From: Candidatus Hydrogenedentota bacterium
GTDB taxonomy: Bacteria; Hydrogenedentota; Hydrogenedentia; Hydrogenedentales; SLHB01
Length of the DNA stretch: 54,168 nt
Direction: 5' to 3'
Assembly: GCA_016209895.1 (NCBI GenBank)
Contig: JACQVH010000214.1
Location: forward strand, 1 to 54,168
Made by a program: the position numbers and the translations under genes. Of this stretch, positions 43,583 through 53,581 are shown piece by piece. Under the pieces are notes generated by a model that saw only the letters and a program-made list of their open reading frames with translations, did not search any database and had not been told where the DNA came from. Position 1 is the stretch's first letter; each line of letters opens with the position of its first letter.

Positions 43583-44030
43583 CCAAATCCTGGCAGACCA
43601 TCCGTTCATGAAGGGACTGGACGCCTTTCATATCGCCCAATTGGCGGAAATGGCGAGTACGGCAACGTTCAGCGCCAGCCAGTACATTTTTCGTTCCGGC
43701 GATTTCGCGGACCGCTGTTATCTGCTTCGACAAGGGCACGTCGCGGTCGAAATTTTCGATGCCCGCCGGGGTCCCATCATTGTCGAGACCATCGGCGAGC
43801 CGAACGTCATCGGTTGGTCGTGGCTGGTCGAACCTTATAATTGGTGCTTTGACGCGCGGGCCGTCGAATTAACACGCGCCGTGGTTCTCGACGCGGCGCA
43901 ACTGCGCAACGCCTGCGAGAACGATCACCGGTTCGGCTTCGAAATCCTGAAACGGTTCACGCAAGTATTCGCGCAACGCCTGCACGCGGCGCGCTTTCAG
44001 TTGCTGGACGTGTACGGCGCCAACGGCTGA
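43569..44030 (+). CDS. Cyclic-nucleotide-binding-fold protein in the hydrogenase operon
   Basis: This 153-residue single-domain cNMP-fold protein begins with IDQILADHPFMKGLDAFHI, the usual helical lead-in, and contains CYLLRQGHVAVEIFDA of the jelly roll. No DNA-binding domain is present. It starts inside the end of hydB (GGAG six bases before the ATG) and lies before hydG, a position known for such proteins in group 3b operons. It may modulate the complex by binding a nucleotide; the ligand is not evident. Confidence 0.82.
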   Translation: MQNIDQILADHPFMKGLDAFHIAQLAEMASTATFSASQYIFRSGDFADRCYLLRQGHVAVEIFDARRGPIIVETIGEPNVIGWSWLVEPYNWCFDARAVELTRAVVLDAAQLRNACENDHRFGFEILKRFTQVFAQRLHAARFQLLDVYGANG

Positions 44031-44043
44031 GGGGTGATGATTC

Positions 44044-44883
44044 ATGATTGCCGTGGCTACCGACCCGATGGTCCCGCAACCGTTTCGTATCCACAAGACG
44101 AAGCCGGAGAACGCGGACACGTTCACGTTCGAGCTGGCGCCGGTTAACGGCGCGAAACGATCAGCGTTCCAGCCGGGTCAGTTCAACATGCTGTACGTAT
44201 ACGGCGTGGGCGAGGTGGCTATCTCGATCAGCGGCGACCCCGCGAACCCTAACACCTTGGTTCACACCACACGCGCCGTGGGAACAGTTACGAAGCGTAT
44301 GAAAAAGCTCAAAGGGGGCGCGGTGCTCGGCGTCCGGGGGCCATTCGGCACCTATTGGCCGCTCAAGGAGGCGGAAGGTAACGATATTCTGATTGTGACC
44401 GGCGGCATCGGGCTGGCCCCGCTACGGCCCGCGCTGTACTACGTGCTGGCCAACCGGACGCAATACGGACGCGTGGTGCTGTTGTATGGGGCGCGCACGC
44501 CGGGGGATATCCTGTACCGACGGGAACTCGAGTCCTGGCGGGGGAAGCTCGACCTCGAGGTTCACGTTACCGTAGACCGCGCCACCGGCACCTGGCGCGG
44601 GAACGTGGGGGTCGTCACGTCGCTCATCAATCGGGCCCCTTTTGATCCCGAAAACACGGTGGCGTTGGTCTGCGGGCCCGAAGTCATGATGCAGTTTACG
44701 ATGCAGGAATTGGAGAAGAAGGGAGTACCCGCGGACCACGTGTTTCTGTCCATGGAACGAAATATGAAGTGCGCCCTGGGATTCTGCGGGCACTGTCAAT
44801 GGGGTCCCAAGTTTGTTTGCAGAGACGGTCCGGTGTTCCGCTACGACTTGGTTGAGGACCTATTGACGCGCCGGGGGATTTAA
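44044..44883 (+). CDS. hydG: Group 3b hydrogenase gamma subunit (FAD/NAD(P)-binding, 2Fe-2S)
   Basis: This 279-residue ferredoxin-reductase-like protein has an FAD-binding barrel ([20 protein letters not shown]) and an NAD(P)-binding Rossmann half ([19 protein letters not shown]). The C-terminal 2Fe-2S Cys cluster is in [17 protein letters not shown] (about residues 245-261). It exchanges electrons with NADP(H). It is similar to anaerobic sulfite reductase subunit B. Confidence 0.92.
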   Translation: MIAVATDPMVPQPFRIHKTKPENADTFTFELAPVNGAKRSAFQPGQFNMLYVYGVGEVAISISGDPANPNTLVHTTRAVGTVTKRMKKLKGGAVLGVRGPFGTYWPLKEAEGNDILIVTGGIGLAPLRPALYYVLANRTQYGRVVLLYGARTPGDILYRRELESWRGKLDLEVHVTVDRATGTWRGNVGVVTSLINRAPFDPENTVALVCGPEVMMQFTMQELEKKGVPADHVFLSMERNMKCALGFCGHCQWGPKFVCRDGPVFRYDLVEDLLTRRGI

Positions 44884-44884
44884 G

Positions 44885-45664
44885 ATGCGGGACAAATCCA
44901 AGCCGAAACTGGCGGTGTGGAAGTTCTCTTCATGCGACGGATGCCAATTGAGTCTGCTCGATTGCGAAGATGAACTACTGGACCTCGCGTCCAAAATCGA
45001 GATTGCCAACTTCCCGGAAGCGTCCCGCGCCGTGGTGAAAGGGCCCTACGAATTGTCCCTGGTGGAAGGATCGATCAGTACCCCGCACGACGCGCAGCGC
45101 ATCCAGGAGGTGCGGCGTCAATCCAAGTTTCTGGTTACCATCGGCGCGTGCGCCACGGCCGGCGGGATTCAAGCTTTGCGCAATTTTGCCGACGTGGCGG
45201 AGTTTGCCCGGTACGTATATGCCGCGCCGCAATACATTGAGACGCTCAGTAACTCGACGCCCATTGCCTACCATGTGTTTGTAGACTTCGAACTGCGGGG
45301 TTGTCCCATCAACAAGGCGCAACTAGTGGAAGTGATCGGCGCGTTCCTGAACAACCGGCGTCCCAATGTTCCGCACTACAGCGTCTGCATGGAATGCAAG
45401 CGCCGGGGAACAATTTGCGTAATGGTGGCGCAGGGCATCCCGTGCTTGGGTCCGGTGACGCACGCCGGCTGCGGCGCGCTTTGTCCCGCCTATCGTCGAG
45501 GCTGCTACGGGTGTTTCGGACCCATGGAAACGCCCAACACGGTGGCGCTGAGCAGTCGCTGGAAGGAATTGGGCGCGGCCAATGCGGACCTGGTACGGGC
45601 CTATCGAACGTTCAATGCCTTTTCGGAGGTATTCCGGAAAGAGAGCGTCGCCCATGAGCGGTAA
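44885..45664 (+). CDS. hydD: Group 3b [NiFe] hydrogenase small (delta) subunit
   Basis: This 259-residue protein has the proximal cluster cysteines in [13 protein letters not shown] (about residues 16-28) and [12 protein letters not shown], with further clusters from [14 protein letters not shown] and [18 protein letters not shown]. It relays electrons from the active site to HydB/HydG. GGGGG precedes the ATG at seven bases. The gene overlaps the large subunit by 11 bases. Confidence 0.92.
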   Translation: MRDKSKPKLAVWKFSSCDGCQLSLLDCEDELLDLASKIEIANFPEASRAVVKGPYELSLVEGSISTPHDAQRIQEVRRQSKFLVTIGACATAGGIQALRNFADVAEFARYVYAAPQYIETLSNSTPIAYHVFVDFELRGCPINKAQLVEVIGAFLNNRRPNVPHYSVCMECKRRGTICVMVAQGIPCLGPVTHAGCGALCPAYRRGCYGCFGPMETPNTVALSSRWKELGAANADLVRAYRTFNAFSEVFRKESVAHER

Positions 45665-46973
45665 CCGGAAGAACCACCGAGCGAACCAATCCCGCACGAT
45701 CAAAGTGGACTACTTGGCCCGGGTCGAGGGCGAGGGTGCGCTATATGTACGGGTGCGGAACGGACAACTTCAAGACGTGAAGCTCAAGATATTTGAGCCG
45801 CCGCGTTTTTTTGAGGCGTTGCTGCGCGGGCGCCGGTTTACCGAAGCTCCGGATATCACCGCGCGCATCTGCGGCATTTGCCCGATTGCCTATCTGAACT
45901 GTTCGATCCATGCCATGGAAGATGCTTGCGGCGTCAAGATCAACGGCCCCATCCGCGAACTGCGGCGACTGATCTATTGCGGCGAATGGATCGAAAGCCA
46001 CGTCCTGCATGTGGCCATGCTGCATGCGCCCGATTTTCTCGGCTACGACGATGCCATCCGGATGGCCAAGGATCATACCGAGATTGTCCAGGCTGCGCTG
46101 CGGCTGAAGAAGGTCGGAAATGAGATCGTGCGGGTCGTCGGCGGACGGGAAATTCACCCGGTGAACATGCGTGTCGGTGGGTTCTATCGCGCGCCGCGGA
46201 AGTTTGAATTGACGGCGCTGGCCGAGGATCTGAAATGGGCGCGGGACACCGCGATCGAATTGATTCGCTGGACCGCCGGCTTGTCGTTCCCGGATTTGGA
46301 ACGTGACTATGAATTCGTGACGCTGCGGCACGCTGAAGAGTATCCGCTGAACGAAGGCCGACTGGTGTCCAACAAAGGGCTCGACATACCGGTTTCCGAT
46401 TTCTATTCGACGTTCGTCGAAGAGCAGGTTCAACACTCGCATGCCCTGCACTCAACGGTGCGGAATCGTGGCACGTATCTTGTGGGCCCGCTGGCCCGGT
46501 ATAGCTTGAATTTTGATCACTTGACGCCCTTAGCTCAGGAAACCGCGCTCTCGGTCGGGCTGGACAAGGTGTGTCGCAATCCATTCCAAAGCATTATCGT
46601 ACGCAGCGTGGAGACATTGTACGCGTGCGAAGAGGCGCTGCGGATCATCGAAGCGTATGAAGAGCCGGACCGTCCGTATGTGGAAATCGCCCCACAAGCA
46701 GGACGGGGTTACGGCTGCACCGAAGCGCCCAGGGGTACTTTGTTCCACACCTATCGCATTGACGAGCAAGGAATCATCCTTGACGCGCGGATTGTGCCGC
46801 CTACCGCGCAGAATCAGAAAACCATCGAGGCGGACCTCCGGGAATTCGTTCCCAAGCACCTCGATTTGTCTACGGACGAGTTGACGTGGAAATGCGAACA
46901 AGCCGTACGCAATTACGACCCGTGCATATCGTGCGCCACTCATTTTCTAAAGCTGGAGTTGGACCGTGAGTAA
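45654..46973 (+). CDS. hydA: Group 3b [NiFe] hydrogenase large (alpha) subunit
   Basis: This 439-residue catalytic subunit has the early motif [13 protein letters not shown]. The first pair of Ni-Fe ligand cysteines is in RICGICP (C73, C76) and the second in DPCISCATH (C424, C427). The tail of nine residues after H430 is the probable removable extension, cut by the protease encoded next. ATG 45654, inside the end of the small-subunit gene, is chosen over a longer frame. The enzyme makes or consumes H2 in the cytoplasm, coupled to NADP(H). Confidence 0.93.
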   Translation: MSGNRKNHRANQSRTIKVDYLARVEGEGALYVRVRNGQLQDVKLKIFEPPRFFEALLRGRRFTEAPDITARICGICPIAYLNCSIHAMEDACGVKINGPIRELRRLIYCGEWIESHVLHVAMLHAPDFLGYDDAIRMAKDHTEIVQAALRLKKVGNEIVRVVGGREIHPVNMRVGGFYRAPRKFELTALAEDLKWARDTAIELIRWTAGLSFPDLERDYEFVTLRHAEEYPLNEGRLVSNKGLDIPVSDFYSTFVEEQVQHSHALHSTVRNRGTYLVGPLARYSLNFDHLTPLAQETALSVGLDKVCRNPFQSIIVRSVETLYACEEALRIIEAYEEPDRPYVEIAPQAGRGYGCTEAPRGTLFHTYRIDEQGIILDARIVPPTAQNQKTIEADLREFVPKHLDLSTDELTWKCEQAVRNYDPCISCATHFLKLELDRE

Positions 46974-47499
46974 CGAGATGAAACAATCTATTGCTCCTCG
47001 GACCTACTCGCCTATTCTGGTCATCGGCGTCGGGAATCGGGTGCGTCAGGATGACGCCGCCGGTCTCGTCCTAGCCGAATACATTCGGCGGAGAAATATC
47101 CCGGGAGTTTGTGTCGTCGAACACAATGGAGAGGGCACTTCCCTGATGGATACGTGGCGGGGCGCGCACGCGGTGATCGTTTGCGACGCGGTCCGTTCAG
47201 GAGACCTGCCGGGTACGGCGTACCGCCTGGACGTAAGCGAAACTCGTGTTTCGCGCGGTTTCTTTCGTTACTCCTCGCATTCGTTCGGCGTCGCCGAGGC
47301 GGTACAACTCGCCCAGTTTCTGGGCGATCTCCCGCCTTACTTTGTAATATTCGGAATTGAAGGAAAGGAATTCGGCTACGGCGTATCTCTTTCCGAGGAA
47401 GTAGCCGACGCCGTCGAGGAAGTGGCAGGGCGTATCACAGCCGAGATTGAAGCGATAAGATCGCGGTCCGAGTTCCAAGGAGCCTCGACGGCGGCTTGA
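46966..47499 (+). CDS. Hydrogenase maturation protease (HyaD/FrxA-like)
   Basis: This 177-residue endopeptidase has the nickel-sensing acidic motif in [16 protein letters not shown] and a second acidic cluster at CDAVRSGD. It would remove the C-terminal extension of HydA after nickel insertion. GTG 46966 overlaps the HydA stop and has GGAG seven bases upstream; ATG 46978 is a weaker alternative. Confidence 0.87.
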   Translation: MSNEMKQSIAPRTYSPILVIGVGNRVRQDDAAGLVLAEYIRRRNIPGVCVVEHNGEGTSLMDTWRGAHAVIVCDAVRSGDLPGTAYRLDVSETRVSRGFFRYSSHSFGVAEAVQLAQFLGDLPPYFVIFGIEGKEFGYGVSLSEEVADAVEEVAGRITAEIEAIRSRSEFQGASTAA

Positions 47500-47535
47500 G
47501 GGCACGTGGACGATGGAATCACAGGTGGTGGCGAA

Positions 47536-47889
47536 ATGCACGAATTCAGCATTGCAGAGGCGGTACTAAGAAGCGCTATCGACGTCGCCGAGGCGCACGG
47601 ACGCCATCCCGTGAAGGCGGTTCGCGTGCAGATTGGCCGGATGCGCCAGATTGTGCCGGATGCTCTGGCATTTGCATATGAAGCGCTGTCGGCCGACACC
47701 ATGGCGGCCGGTTCCCGTCTTGATTGCGTGGAAATCCCGCTTCAGGTCCGGTGCCGCGAATGTCAGTGTGTCTTCGAGCCGGACGAGGTTTTCTGGACTT
47801 GCCCCGGTTGCAGTTCGTTGGAAGGTGACGTCATCGCGGGCGAAGAACTGATTCTGGAAAGTGTCGTGCTTGAAGACGGCGAAGGGTAG
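47536..47889 (+). CDS. hypA: Hydrogenase nickel insertion protein HypA
   Basis: This 117-residue protein begins MHEFSIAEAVL; His2 is the nickel ligand. The zinc ribbon is seen as CRECQC (about residues 76-81) and CPGC (about residues 92-95). It delivers nickel to the large subunit together with HypB. Confidence 0.93.
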   Translation: MHEFSIAEAVLRSAIDVAEAHGRHPVKAVRVQIGRMRQIVPDALAFAYEALSADTMAAGSRLDCVEIPLQVRCRECQCVFEPDEVFWTCPGCSSLEGDVIAGEELILESVVLEDGEG

Positions 47890-47922
47890 TTCGCATCGCG
47901 GGTTGTTCAGGAGAATGGCTCC

Positions 47923-48573
47923 GTGGAAATTCACGTAGTTCAGAAAATTCTAAAGGCCAACGACGAGATTGGTCAGACGCTGCGAGAACGTTTTCACGCG
48001 GCGGGGACTACCACGATCAACTTGATGAGCGCTCCCGGCTCCGGGAAGACCTCTCTCCTCGAGGCTACCATTCGCAGCTTGGGGCTGGAGCTCCGGATTG
48101 CGGTGGTGGAGGGCGACCCGGATACGACACGTGACGCCGAACGCATCGCGCCCCTGGGAGTGCCGGTTACACAGATCAACACGGCGGGCGGCTGTCACCT
48201 TGAAGCGCACCTCGTTCAACGTGCCATAGCCGGTTTTGATCTCGAGAGCCTTGACCTGCTTTTTATCGAGAACGTAGGTAACTTGGTCTGTCCGGCGGAG
48301 TTTGATCTCGGCGAGACGAAACGCGTCGCGTTGATGAGCGTCCCGGAAGGGCACGATAAACCAGCCAAATACTCCAAGTTGTTCCGCAAGGTAGACCTGG
48401 TTGTCCTGAATAAGGTGGATTTGCTGCCGTACGTGGATTTTGATTTGGGTCAATTGCGGTGTGACCTTGCGAAACTTAATCCGAGTCTCCGGCTGATTCA
48501 GGTTTCGTGCCGAACCGGCGAAGGTCTCCCGGAGTGGTATCAGTGGCTCTGCGATCTGGTCAGTGGACCGTGA
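47923..48573 (+). CDS. hypB: Hydrogenase nickel incorporation GTPase HypB
   Basis: This 216-residue GTPase has Walker A SAPGSGKTSLL, the switch-like GDPDTTRDAERI and NTAGGCHLEAHL, and the G4-type motif LNKVDLL. It lacks the N-terminal CxxCGC metal motif and His-rich tail found in some HypB proteins, so nickel storage is unlikely, but the G-domain metal site Cys/His (GGCHLEAH) is present. GTG 47923 follows AGGAG. Confidence 0.92.
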   Translation: MEIHVVQKILKANDEIGQTLRERFHAAGTTTINLMSAPGSGKTSLLEATIRSLGLELRIAVVEGDPDTTRDAERIAPLGVPVTQINTAGGCHLEAHLVQRAIAGFDLESLDLLFIENVGNLVCPAEFDLGETKRVALMSVPEGHDKPAKYSKLFRKVDLVVLNKVDLLPYVDFDLGQLRCDLAKLNPSLRLIQVSCRTGEGLPEWYQWLCDLVSGP

Positions 48574-48594
48574 TGGGTCAGAAGCCCGCGAAGG

Positions 48595-50946
48595 ATGAGC
48601 CATATCATGAAAACGCGCGAGGCAGTGCCAAAGCGAATCGAGCCGGCCGGCTACAACCGCGCGCGCGCGGTCGTTACGATTCACGGCGCGGTGCAAGGTA
48701 TAGGTTTCCGTCCGTTCATTTATCGCTTGGCAATTGAGATGGGGATCTCCGGGTCCGTCAGCAATACGCCGCAGGGCGTCTTGATTGACGCCGAGGCGAC
48801 GCCGGAGCTGCTCGAGCGGTTTGTCCGCCGTGTTCAGCAGGAGCGGCCCCCGTTGTCGAGTATCCAGCATCTCGAAGTTGTCCGGGACGAAGTCGCGGAT
48901 TACCAAACCTTTCAAATCCGCCACAGCACGGACCGCGGCGTTAAGACGGTTCAAGTGATGCCGGATATTGCCACGTGCCAGGAGTGTGTGCGCGAATTGT
49001 TCGATCCGGCCAATCGTCGCTATCGCTATCCTTTCATGAACTGCACGCATTGTGGCCCACGCTTCTCCATTATCGAATCCATTCCCTATGACCGGCCAAA
49101 CACGAGCATGAAGCAATTCGAGATGTGCGACGCCTGTCTCGCCGAATATGAAGATCCGACCGACCGGCGCTTCCACGCACAGCCCAACGCGTGTCCGAAG
49201 TGCGGGCCGAACGTCGAATGGTGGGACACCGATGGGAAGTTACTTGCGAGTCATAACGATGCGATTGGCGCCGCTACGGACGCCGTGCGGCAGGGAAAGA
49301 TTGTTGCACTCAAGGGGTTGGGCGGATTTCATTTGTTGGTGGACGCTCGAAATGATGGCGCGGTGCGTCGTCTACGCGAACGAAAGCAGCGTGAAGAGAA
49401 GCCCTTGGCCCTCATGTTTCCCCACGTCGCAGAAATTCGCGAGGCATGTGTGCTTACGGAATTGGAAGAGCGGCTCTTGACGTCGCCGGAAGCGCCGATC
49501 GTACTGCTGCGAAGTAGAGGCACGAACGTCGCGCACTCCGTCGCGCCTGGAAATCCGTATCTCGGCGCGATGCTCCCATACACGCCGCTGCACCATTTGC
49601 TGATGCGCGAGATTGGGTTTCCCGTGGTCGCGACTAGCGGCAACCTTTCCGATGAGCCGATCTGCACCGACGAGCACGAGGCCCTTACTCGTTTGCATGG
49701 CATTGCCGACGGTTTCCTGGTCCACAATCGGCCGATCGTGCGGCACATGGACGATTCCGTGGTGCGCGTGGTAGCCGGGCGCGAGTTGGTACTGCGTCGT
49801 GCCCGCGGATACGCGCCCCTGCCGGTTCAACTCGGCGAGACTGCCGAACCCATCCTCGCTGTGGGCGCGCACCTCAAGAACACCATCGCGATCACCGCGG
49901 GCCGCAATGCGTTTATCAGCCAACATATCGGCGACCTGGAAACGGTTCAGGCCCACGGGGCGTTTGAACACGCGGGCCGCAGCCTGCGGCAACTCTACGA
50001 AGCGCACCCCGAATGCGTGGCCTGTGACATGCATCCCGACTATCTGTCCACGGAATTCGCCAGAAGGCTTGGCGTCGAAGTGTTGGAAGTCCAGCATCAC
50101 TTTGCCCACGTCGGTGCGTGTATGGCCGAACACGGCCTGTCCGGTCCCGTGCTTGGCGTCTCGTGGGACGGCGCTGGTTACGGGCCGGATGGGACGGTCT
50201 GGGGAGGCGAGTTTCTGCGCGCCACGCTCACTGACTTTCAACGAGTGGCACACTTTCTAGATTTTCCCCTGCCCGGAGGGGATAAAGCCGCGCGGGCGCC
50301 GTTCCGCAGCGCACTCGGGCTGCTCTACGAACTCTACGGCGACGAGCTGTTTCAATTGAAGAATCTCGCGCCGGTCGCAGCGCTGATTCCACGGGAGCGC
50401 GCGGTGTTTTCCCGTATGCTTTTGCTTGGCGTGAATACCCCGCGCTGCTCGAGTGCCGGGCGGATTTTCGACGCTGTGGCGGCGCTGGTCGGACTTCGTC
50501 AGCGGGCCGCATTTGAGGGACAGGCCGCGATGGAACTGGAATTCGCGTGTGATGGCGTGGCGTGCGAGGAATCATATCCGGTGGCGCTGGGCGGGAAGTC
50601 TCAGCCGTTTCATCTCGATTGGCGCCGGATGCTGGTGGGTATCCTTCACGATTTGACCGATGGTATCGGCGTACCTCAAATATCCGCCAAGTTTCACAAT
50701 ACCTTGGTGGACGCGATTCTCGAGGTAGCGCGGCGAGTCGGTGAACCGCGGGTAGTCCTCAGCGGCGGATGCTTCCAGAACCGCCGCCTGACCGAGCGCG
50801 CGGTGCAGCGGCTCAAGCTGGCGGGCTTCATTCCGTATTACCACCACCGTGTGCCACCGAACGATGGCGGCATCGCGCTGGGACAAGCCGCCATCGCGGC
50901 CGCTCGTCTGAATTCAAGAGCAAAGGTAAGCGTGTTATGTGCCTAG
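48595..50946 (+). CDS. hypF: Carbamoyltransferase HypF
   Basis: This 783-residue protein makes the cyanide ligands with HypE. Its N-terminal acylphosphatase domain has HGAVQGIGFRPFIYR. Two zinc-finger segments are visible (CQECVRELFDP and NCTHCGPRFS; CDACLAEYEDP and CPKCGP), followed by a YrdC-like domain and a Kae1-like carbamoyltransferase domain with QHHFAHVGACMAEHG. ATG 48607 has more normal spacing from AAGGA than 48595, so the start is uncertain by four codons. Confidence 0.93.
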   Translation: MSHIMKTREAVPKRIEPAGYNRARAVVTIHGAVQGIGFRPFIYRLAIEMGISGSVSNTPQGVLIDAEATPELLERFVRRVQQERPPLSSIQHLEVVRDEVADYQTFQIRHSTDRGVKTVQVMPDIATCQECVRELFDPANRRYRYPFMNCTHCGPRFSIIESIPYDRPNTSMKQFEMCDACLAEYEDPTDRRFHAQPNACPKCGPNVEWWDTDGKLLASHNDAIGAATDAVRQGKIVALKGLGGFHLLVDARNDGAVRRLRERKQREEKPLALMFPHVAEIREACVLTELEERLLTSPEAPIVLLRSRGTNVAHSVAPGNPYLGAMLPYTPLHHLLMREIGFPVVATSGNLSDEPICTDEHEALTRLHGIADGFLVHNRPIVRHMDDSVVRVVAGRELVLRRARGYAPLPVQLGETAEPILAVGAHLKNTIAITAGRNAFISQHIGDLETVQAHGAFEHAGRSLRQLYEAHPECVACDMHPDYLSTEFARRLGVEVLEVQHHFAHVGACMAEHGLSGPVLGVSWDGAGYGPDGTVWGGEFLRATLTDFQRVAHFLDFPLPGGDKAARAPFRSALGLLYELYGDELFQLKNLAPVAALIPRERAVFSRMLLLGVNTPRCSSAGRIFDAVAALVGLRQRAAFEGQAAMELEFACDGVACEESYPVALGGKSQPFHLDWRRMLVGILHDLTDGIGVPQISAKFHNTLVDAILEVARRVGEPRVVLSGGCFQNRRLTERAVQRLKLAGFIPYYHHRVPPNDGGIALGQAAIAAARLNSRAKVSVLCA

Positions 50947-51191
50947 CGATTCCGGGAGAAATCGTCAGCGTTGACGAAAACGAATCCTTTCTTCGGCAAG
51001 GCCAGGTCAGTTTTGGTGGAATTCTCAAGACGGTGTCCCTGGCGCTGGTGCCGGAGGCTCGCGTCGGACAATACGTGCTCATCCACGCCGGTGTGGCCAT
51101 CCATATCGTGGACGAGGTCGAGGCCCAGAAAGTCTTCGAATGTCTGAGGGAATTGGGCGAACTGGAAGCATCGGAGCGACGCAGTCCGTGA
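50937..51191 (+). CDS. hypC: Hydrogenase assembly chaperone HypC
   Basis: This 84-residue protein starts MCLAIPGEI, with the Cys2 that binds iron and HypD, and contains [13 protein letters not shown], typical of the family. It overlaps hypF by ten bases and its stop overlaps the GTG of hypD (GTGA). Confidence 0.94.
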   Translation: MCLAIPGEIVSVDENESFLRQGQVSFGGILKTVSLALVPEARVGQYVLIHAGVAIHIVDEVEAQKVFECLRELGELEASERRSP

Positions 51192-52312
51192 AGTATCTCG
51201 ATGAATACCGCGACGGCGCGGCCGCACGACAGTTCGCAGATGCCATCCGCCGTTGCGTGACGCGACCTTGGACCATCATGGAAATCTGTGGTGGACAAAC
51301 CCACGCGATCGTGAAGTTCGGCATTGATCAGTTGCTTCCCCCGCAGATGACGTTGGTCCACGGCCCCGGGTGTCCGGTCTGTGTTACTCCCCTCGAACTC
51401 GTTGACGCGGCCGTCACGCTGGCGCGTCGGCCGGAAGTGATCTTCTGCTCCTTTGGAGACATGTTGCGCGTACCGGGAACTGATTCGGACCTGTTGGCCG
51501 TGAAGGCCGAAGGCGGCGACGTTCGGACCGTGTACTCGCCGCTCGACGCCGTCAAGTTTGCGCGCGAGAATCCTCGTCGGGAAATAGTCTTCTTCGCGGT
51601 CGGTTTCGAAACCACCGCGCCCGCGAACGCCCTCGCCGTGTATCACGCCCAACAAGAAGGTATCGCCAATTTCTCCATCCTTTGCTCTCACGTATTGGTC
51701 CCGCCCGCCATCGAGGCGATCCTCTCGTCTCCGCAAAATCGGGTCCAGGGCTTCCTGGCAGCGGGCCACGTTTGTACCGTGATGGGCTTTCGCGAATACG
51801 AGCCGCTCGCGCAAAAGTATCGTATCCCCATCGTGGTTACTGGATTCGAACCACTCGACATCCTGCACGGCATCTATCTTTGTGTGAGGCAACTCGAAGA
51901 AGGCCGTGCCGAAGTCGAGAATCAATACGCGCGTTCTGTCTCGCGCTGCGGTAATCGGAGCGCGCAGCGGTTGATGGAGGCCATTTTCCAAGTGGTGAAC
52001 CGCAAGTGGCGTGGAATCGGCGAGATTCCCCACAGCGGCCTCGGGCTGCGTTCCCAATTTCGGGAGTTTGATGCGGCGCGGCGGTTCGAGCTCGCAGATT
52101 ACACCGTGGACGAGCCTGCCGAGTGCATCGGCGGGCTGATCCTCCAAGGCGTGAAAAAGCCGTATGAATGTTCTGCGTTTGCGACACGGTGCACGCCGGA
52201 TCACCCGTTCGGCGCGCCGATGGTGTCCTCCGAAGGCGCCTGCGCGGCTTATTATCGTTACCGGAGAAAGTGCCGAGTAACGAGCGATGAGCAACGAGTA
52301 ACTGACAACTAA
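51188..52312 (+). CDS. hypD: Hydrogenase maturation protein HypD
   Basis: This 374-residue iron-sulfur scaffold for Fe(CN)2CO assembly has its cysteines in [17 protein letters not shown] and [10 protein letters not shown], with a further Cys in [11 protein letters not shown] 51188 overlaps the HypC stop. The last 13 residues ([13 protein letters not shown]) and the stop codon are encoded by the heptamer repeat tract, so the gene's 3' end appears to have been captured by or extended into the repeat. Confidence 0.93.
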   Translation: MKYLDEYRDGAAARQFADAIRRCVTRPWTIMEICGGQTHAIVKFGIDQLLPPQMTLVHGPGCPVCVTPLELVDAAVTLARRPEVIFCSFGDMLRVPGTDSDLLAVKAEGGDVRTVYSPLDAVKFARENPRREIVFFAVGFETTAPANALAVYHAQQEGIANFSILCSHVLVPPAIEAILSSPQNRVQGFLAAGHVCTVMGFREYEPLAQKYRIPIVVTGFEPLDILHGIYLCVRQLEEGRAEVENQYARSVSRCGNRSAQRLMEAIFQVVNRKWRGIGEIPHSGLGLRSQFREFDAARRFELADYTVDEPAECIGGLILQGVKKPYECSAFATRCTPDHPFGAPMVSSEGACAAYYRYRRKCRVTSDEQRVTDN

Positions 52313-52352
52313 CAACTAGCAACTAAGAACTAACAACTAGCAACCAACAAAT
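52269..52352 (+). repeat. Twelve-unit heptamer tract joining hypD and hypE
   Basis: Twelve consecutive 7-bp units run from AGTGCCG and AGTAACG through AGCAACG, GACAACT, AACAACT and AGCAACT to AACAAAT, whose last two bases begin the hypE ATG. It therefore codes for the end of HypD, includes the stop codon, and fills the whole gap. Units drift from G-rich to A/C-rich along the tract. There is no Shine-Dalgarno sequence before hypE. Confidence 0.9.
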
Positions 52353-53406
52353 GGAACAGCGCCCTGAAATGAGTGTTAGCTGCCCCGTCGCCCTGCGCAG
52401 GTACGCCAACATTGTCCTTGCGCACGGCGGCGGTGGAACCCTCATGCACGAACTACTGCAAGAGACTTTTCTTTCGGCATTTCATAATCCTGTGCTGGAC
52501 CAACGTCACGATTCCGCGCTCTTGGACATCGCCGGTGTTAAACTCGCCTTTACGACGGATTCCTACGTGGTGCACCCGCTGGTCTTTCCGGGAGGTGATA
52601 TCGGAAGTTTGGCCGTGCATGGCACGATCAACGATCTCGCCATGCTTGGGGCGCGGCCGCGGTATCTGAGCGCCGGCTTTATCCTCGAGGAAGGTTTGCC
52701 GGTGGATACGTTGAATGCCGTCGTGGTGTCCATGCAGCACGCGGCCGAACGGTGCGGAGTGCAGATCGCAACCGGGGACACCAAAGTTGTCGAGCGAGGT
52801 AAAGGTGACGGAGTCTTCATTAATACCACCGGAATCGGTCAGATCGAGCATTCTCTCGAGATAGGTCCCCGACAAGTGAAGGCCGGCGATGCTATCCTCA
52901 TTAACGGGGACATCGGACGACATGGCATTGCCATCATCGCGGTCCGCCAAGGTCTCGAGTTCGAGACTACCATTGAGAGCGATTCCGCACCCGTGGCCGG
53001 CTTGGTTCGGTCGCTCATCGAAGCCGGCATCGAGATTCATTGCCTGCGCGACCTCACGCGGGGCGGCCTCGCCAGCGCCGCAAACGAGATCGCCGAGGCG
53101 GCACGGTTGGAGATTCGTATTGACGAGACGGCCGTACCCGTGCGTGAGGACGTGCGGGGCGCCTGTGAAATGCTCGGATTTGATCCTTTATACGTGGCCA
53201 ATGAGGGGCGTTTCATCGCATTCACACCGGCCCGTGACGTTTCACGCGCGCTAGACATCCTGCACTCCGACCCGCTGGGTGCCGGCGCGAGTCAGATCGG
53301 CGAGGTGGCAACCAATGAGACACCGTTAGTTACGTTAAAGAGCCGGATCGGTGCGGCCCGCATCCTCGACATGCTCTCCGGCGAACAATTGCCCCGAATC
53401 TGCTGA
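52351..53406 (+). CDS. hypE: Hydrogenase maturation protein HypE
   Basis: This 351-residue dehydratase converts HypF-delivered carbamoyl into cyanide on its own C-terminal Cys. It ends PRIC, as required, and carries [15 protein letters not shown] near the start and [15 protein letters not shown], typical of HypE/ThiL/PurM proteins. It begins immediately after the heptamer tract. ATG 52369 in frame is an alternative; neither has a normal ribosome site. Confidence 0.93.
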   Translation: MEQRPEMSVSCPVALRRYANIVLAHGGGGTLMHELLQETFLSAFHNPVLDQRHDSALLDIAGVKLAFTTDSYVVHPLVFPGGDIGSLAVHGTINDLAMLGARPRYLSAGFILEEGLPVDTLNAVVVSMQHAAERCGVQIATGDTKVVERGKGDGVFINTTGIGQIEHSLEIGPRQVKAGDAILINGDIGRHGIAIIAVRQGLEFETTIESDSAPVAGLVRSLIEAGIEIHCLRDLTRGGLASAANEIAEAARLEIRIDETAVPVREDVRGACEMLGFDPLYVANEGRFIAFTPARDVSRALDILHSDPLGAGASQIGEVATNETPLVTLKSRIGAARILDMLSGEQLPRIC

Positions 53407-53581
53407 TTGCATGCCCACGCCCTCCCCACACTGTCATGCTGAGCGTATACCTACTTCATCGGCGCCAATTTGAGCGAAAGCGGCTTTCCTTGGTAAAGTA
53501 TACTCCAATTCTTGCCTGGCGGGTGAGGATTTTCTTCCACATCAGTCCCATAATCTGACACTTTTACCACGGAGAGAACTC
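53407..53581. other. Gap between hypE and the sulfate adenylyltransferase gene
   Basis: It contains a TATACT hexamer near 53500 without a convincing -35 box, and GGAGAG eight bases before the next ATG. No terminator or ORF is recognised. Confidence 0.4.

Noticed and set aside
47950-49176. 408-codon minus-strand frame opposite hypB and hypF
   Set aside because: Antisense to two well-conserved maturation genes; translation is without motifs.
50828-52315. 495-codon minus-strand frame opposite hypF, hypC and hypD
   Set aside because: It begins in the heptamer repeat and crosses three conserved genes; no coding evidence of its own.
52269-52352. CRISPR array
   Set aside because: Units are 7 bp and contiguous without spacers; no cas genes are nearby.
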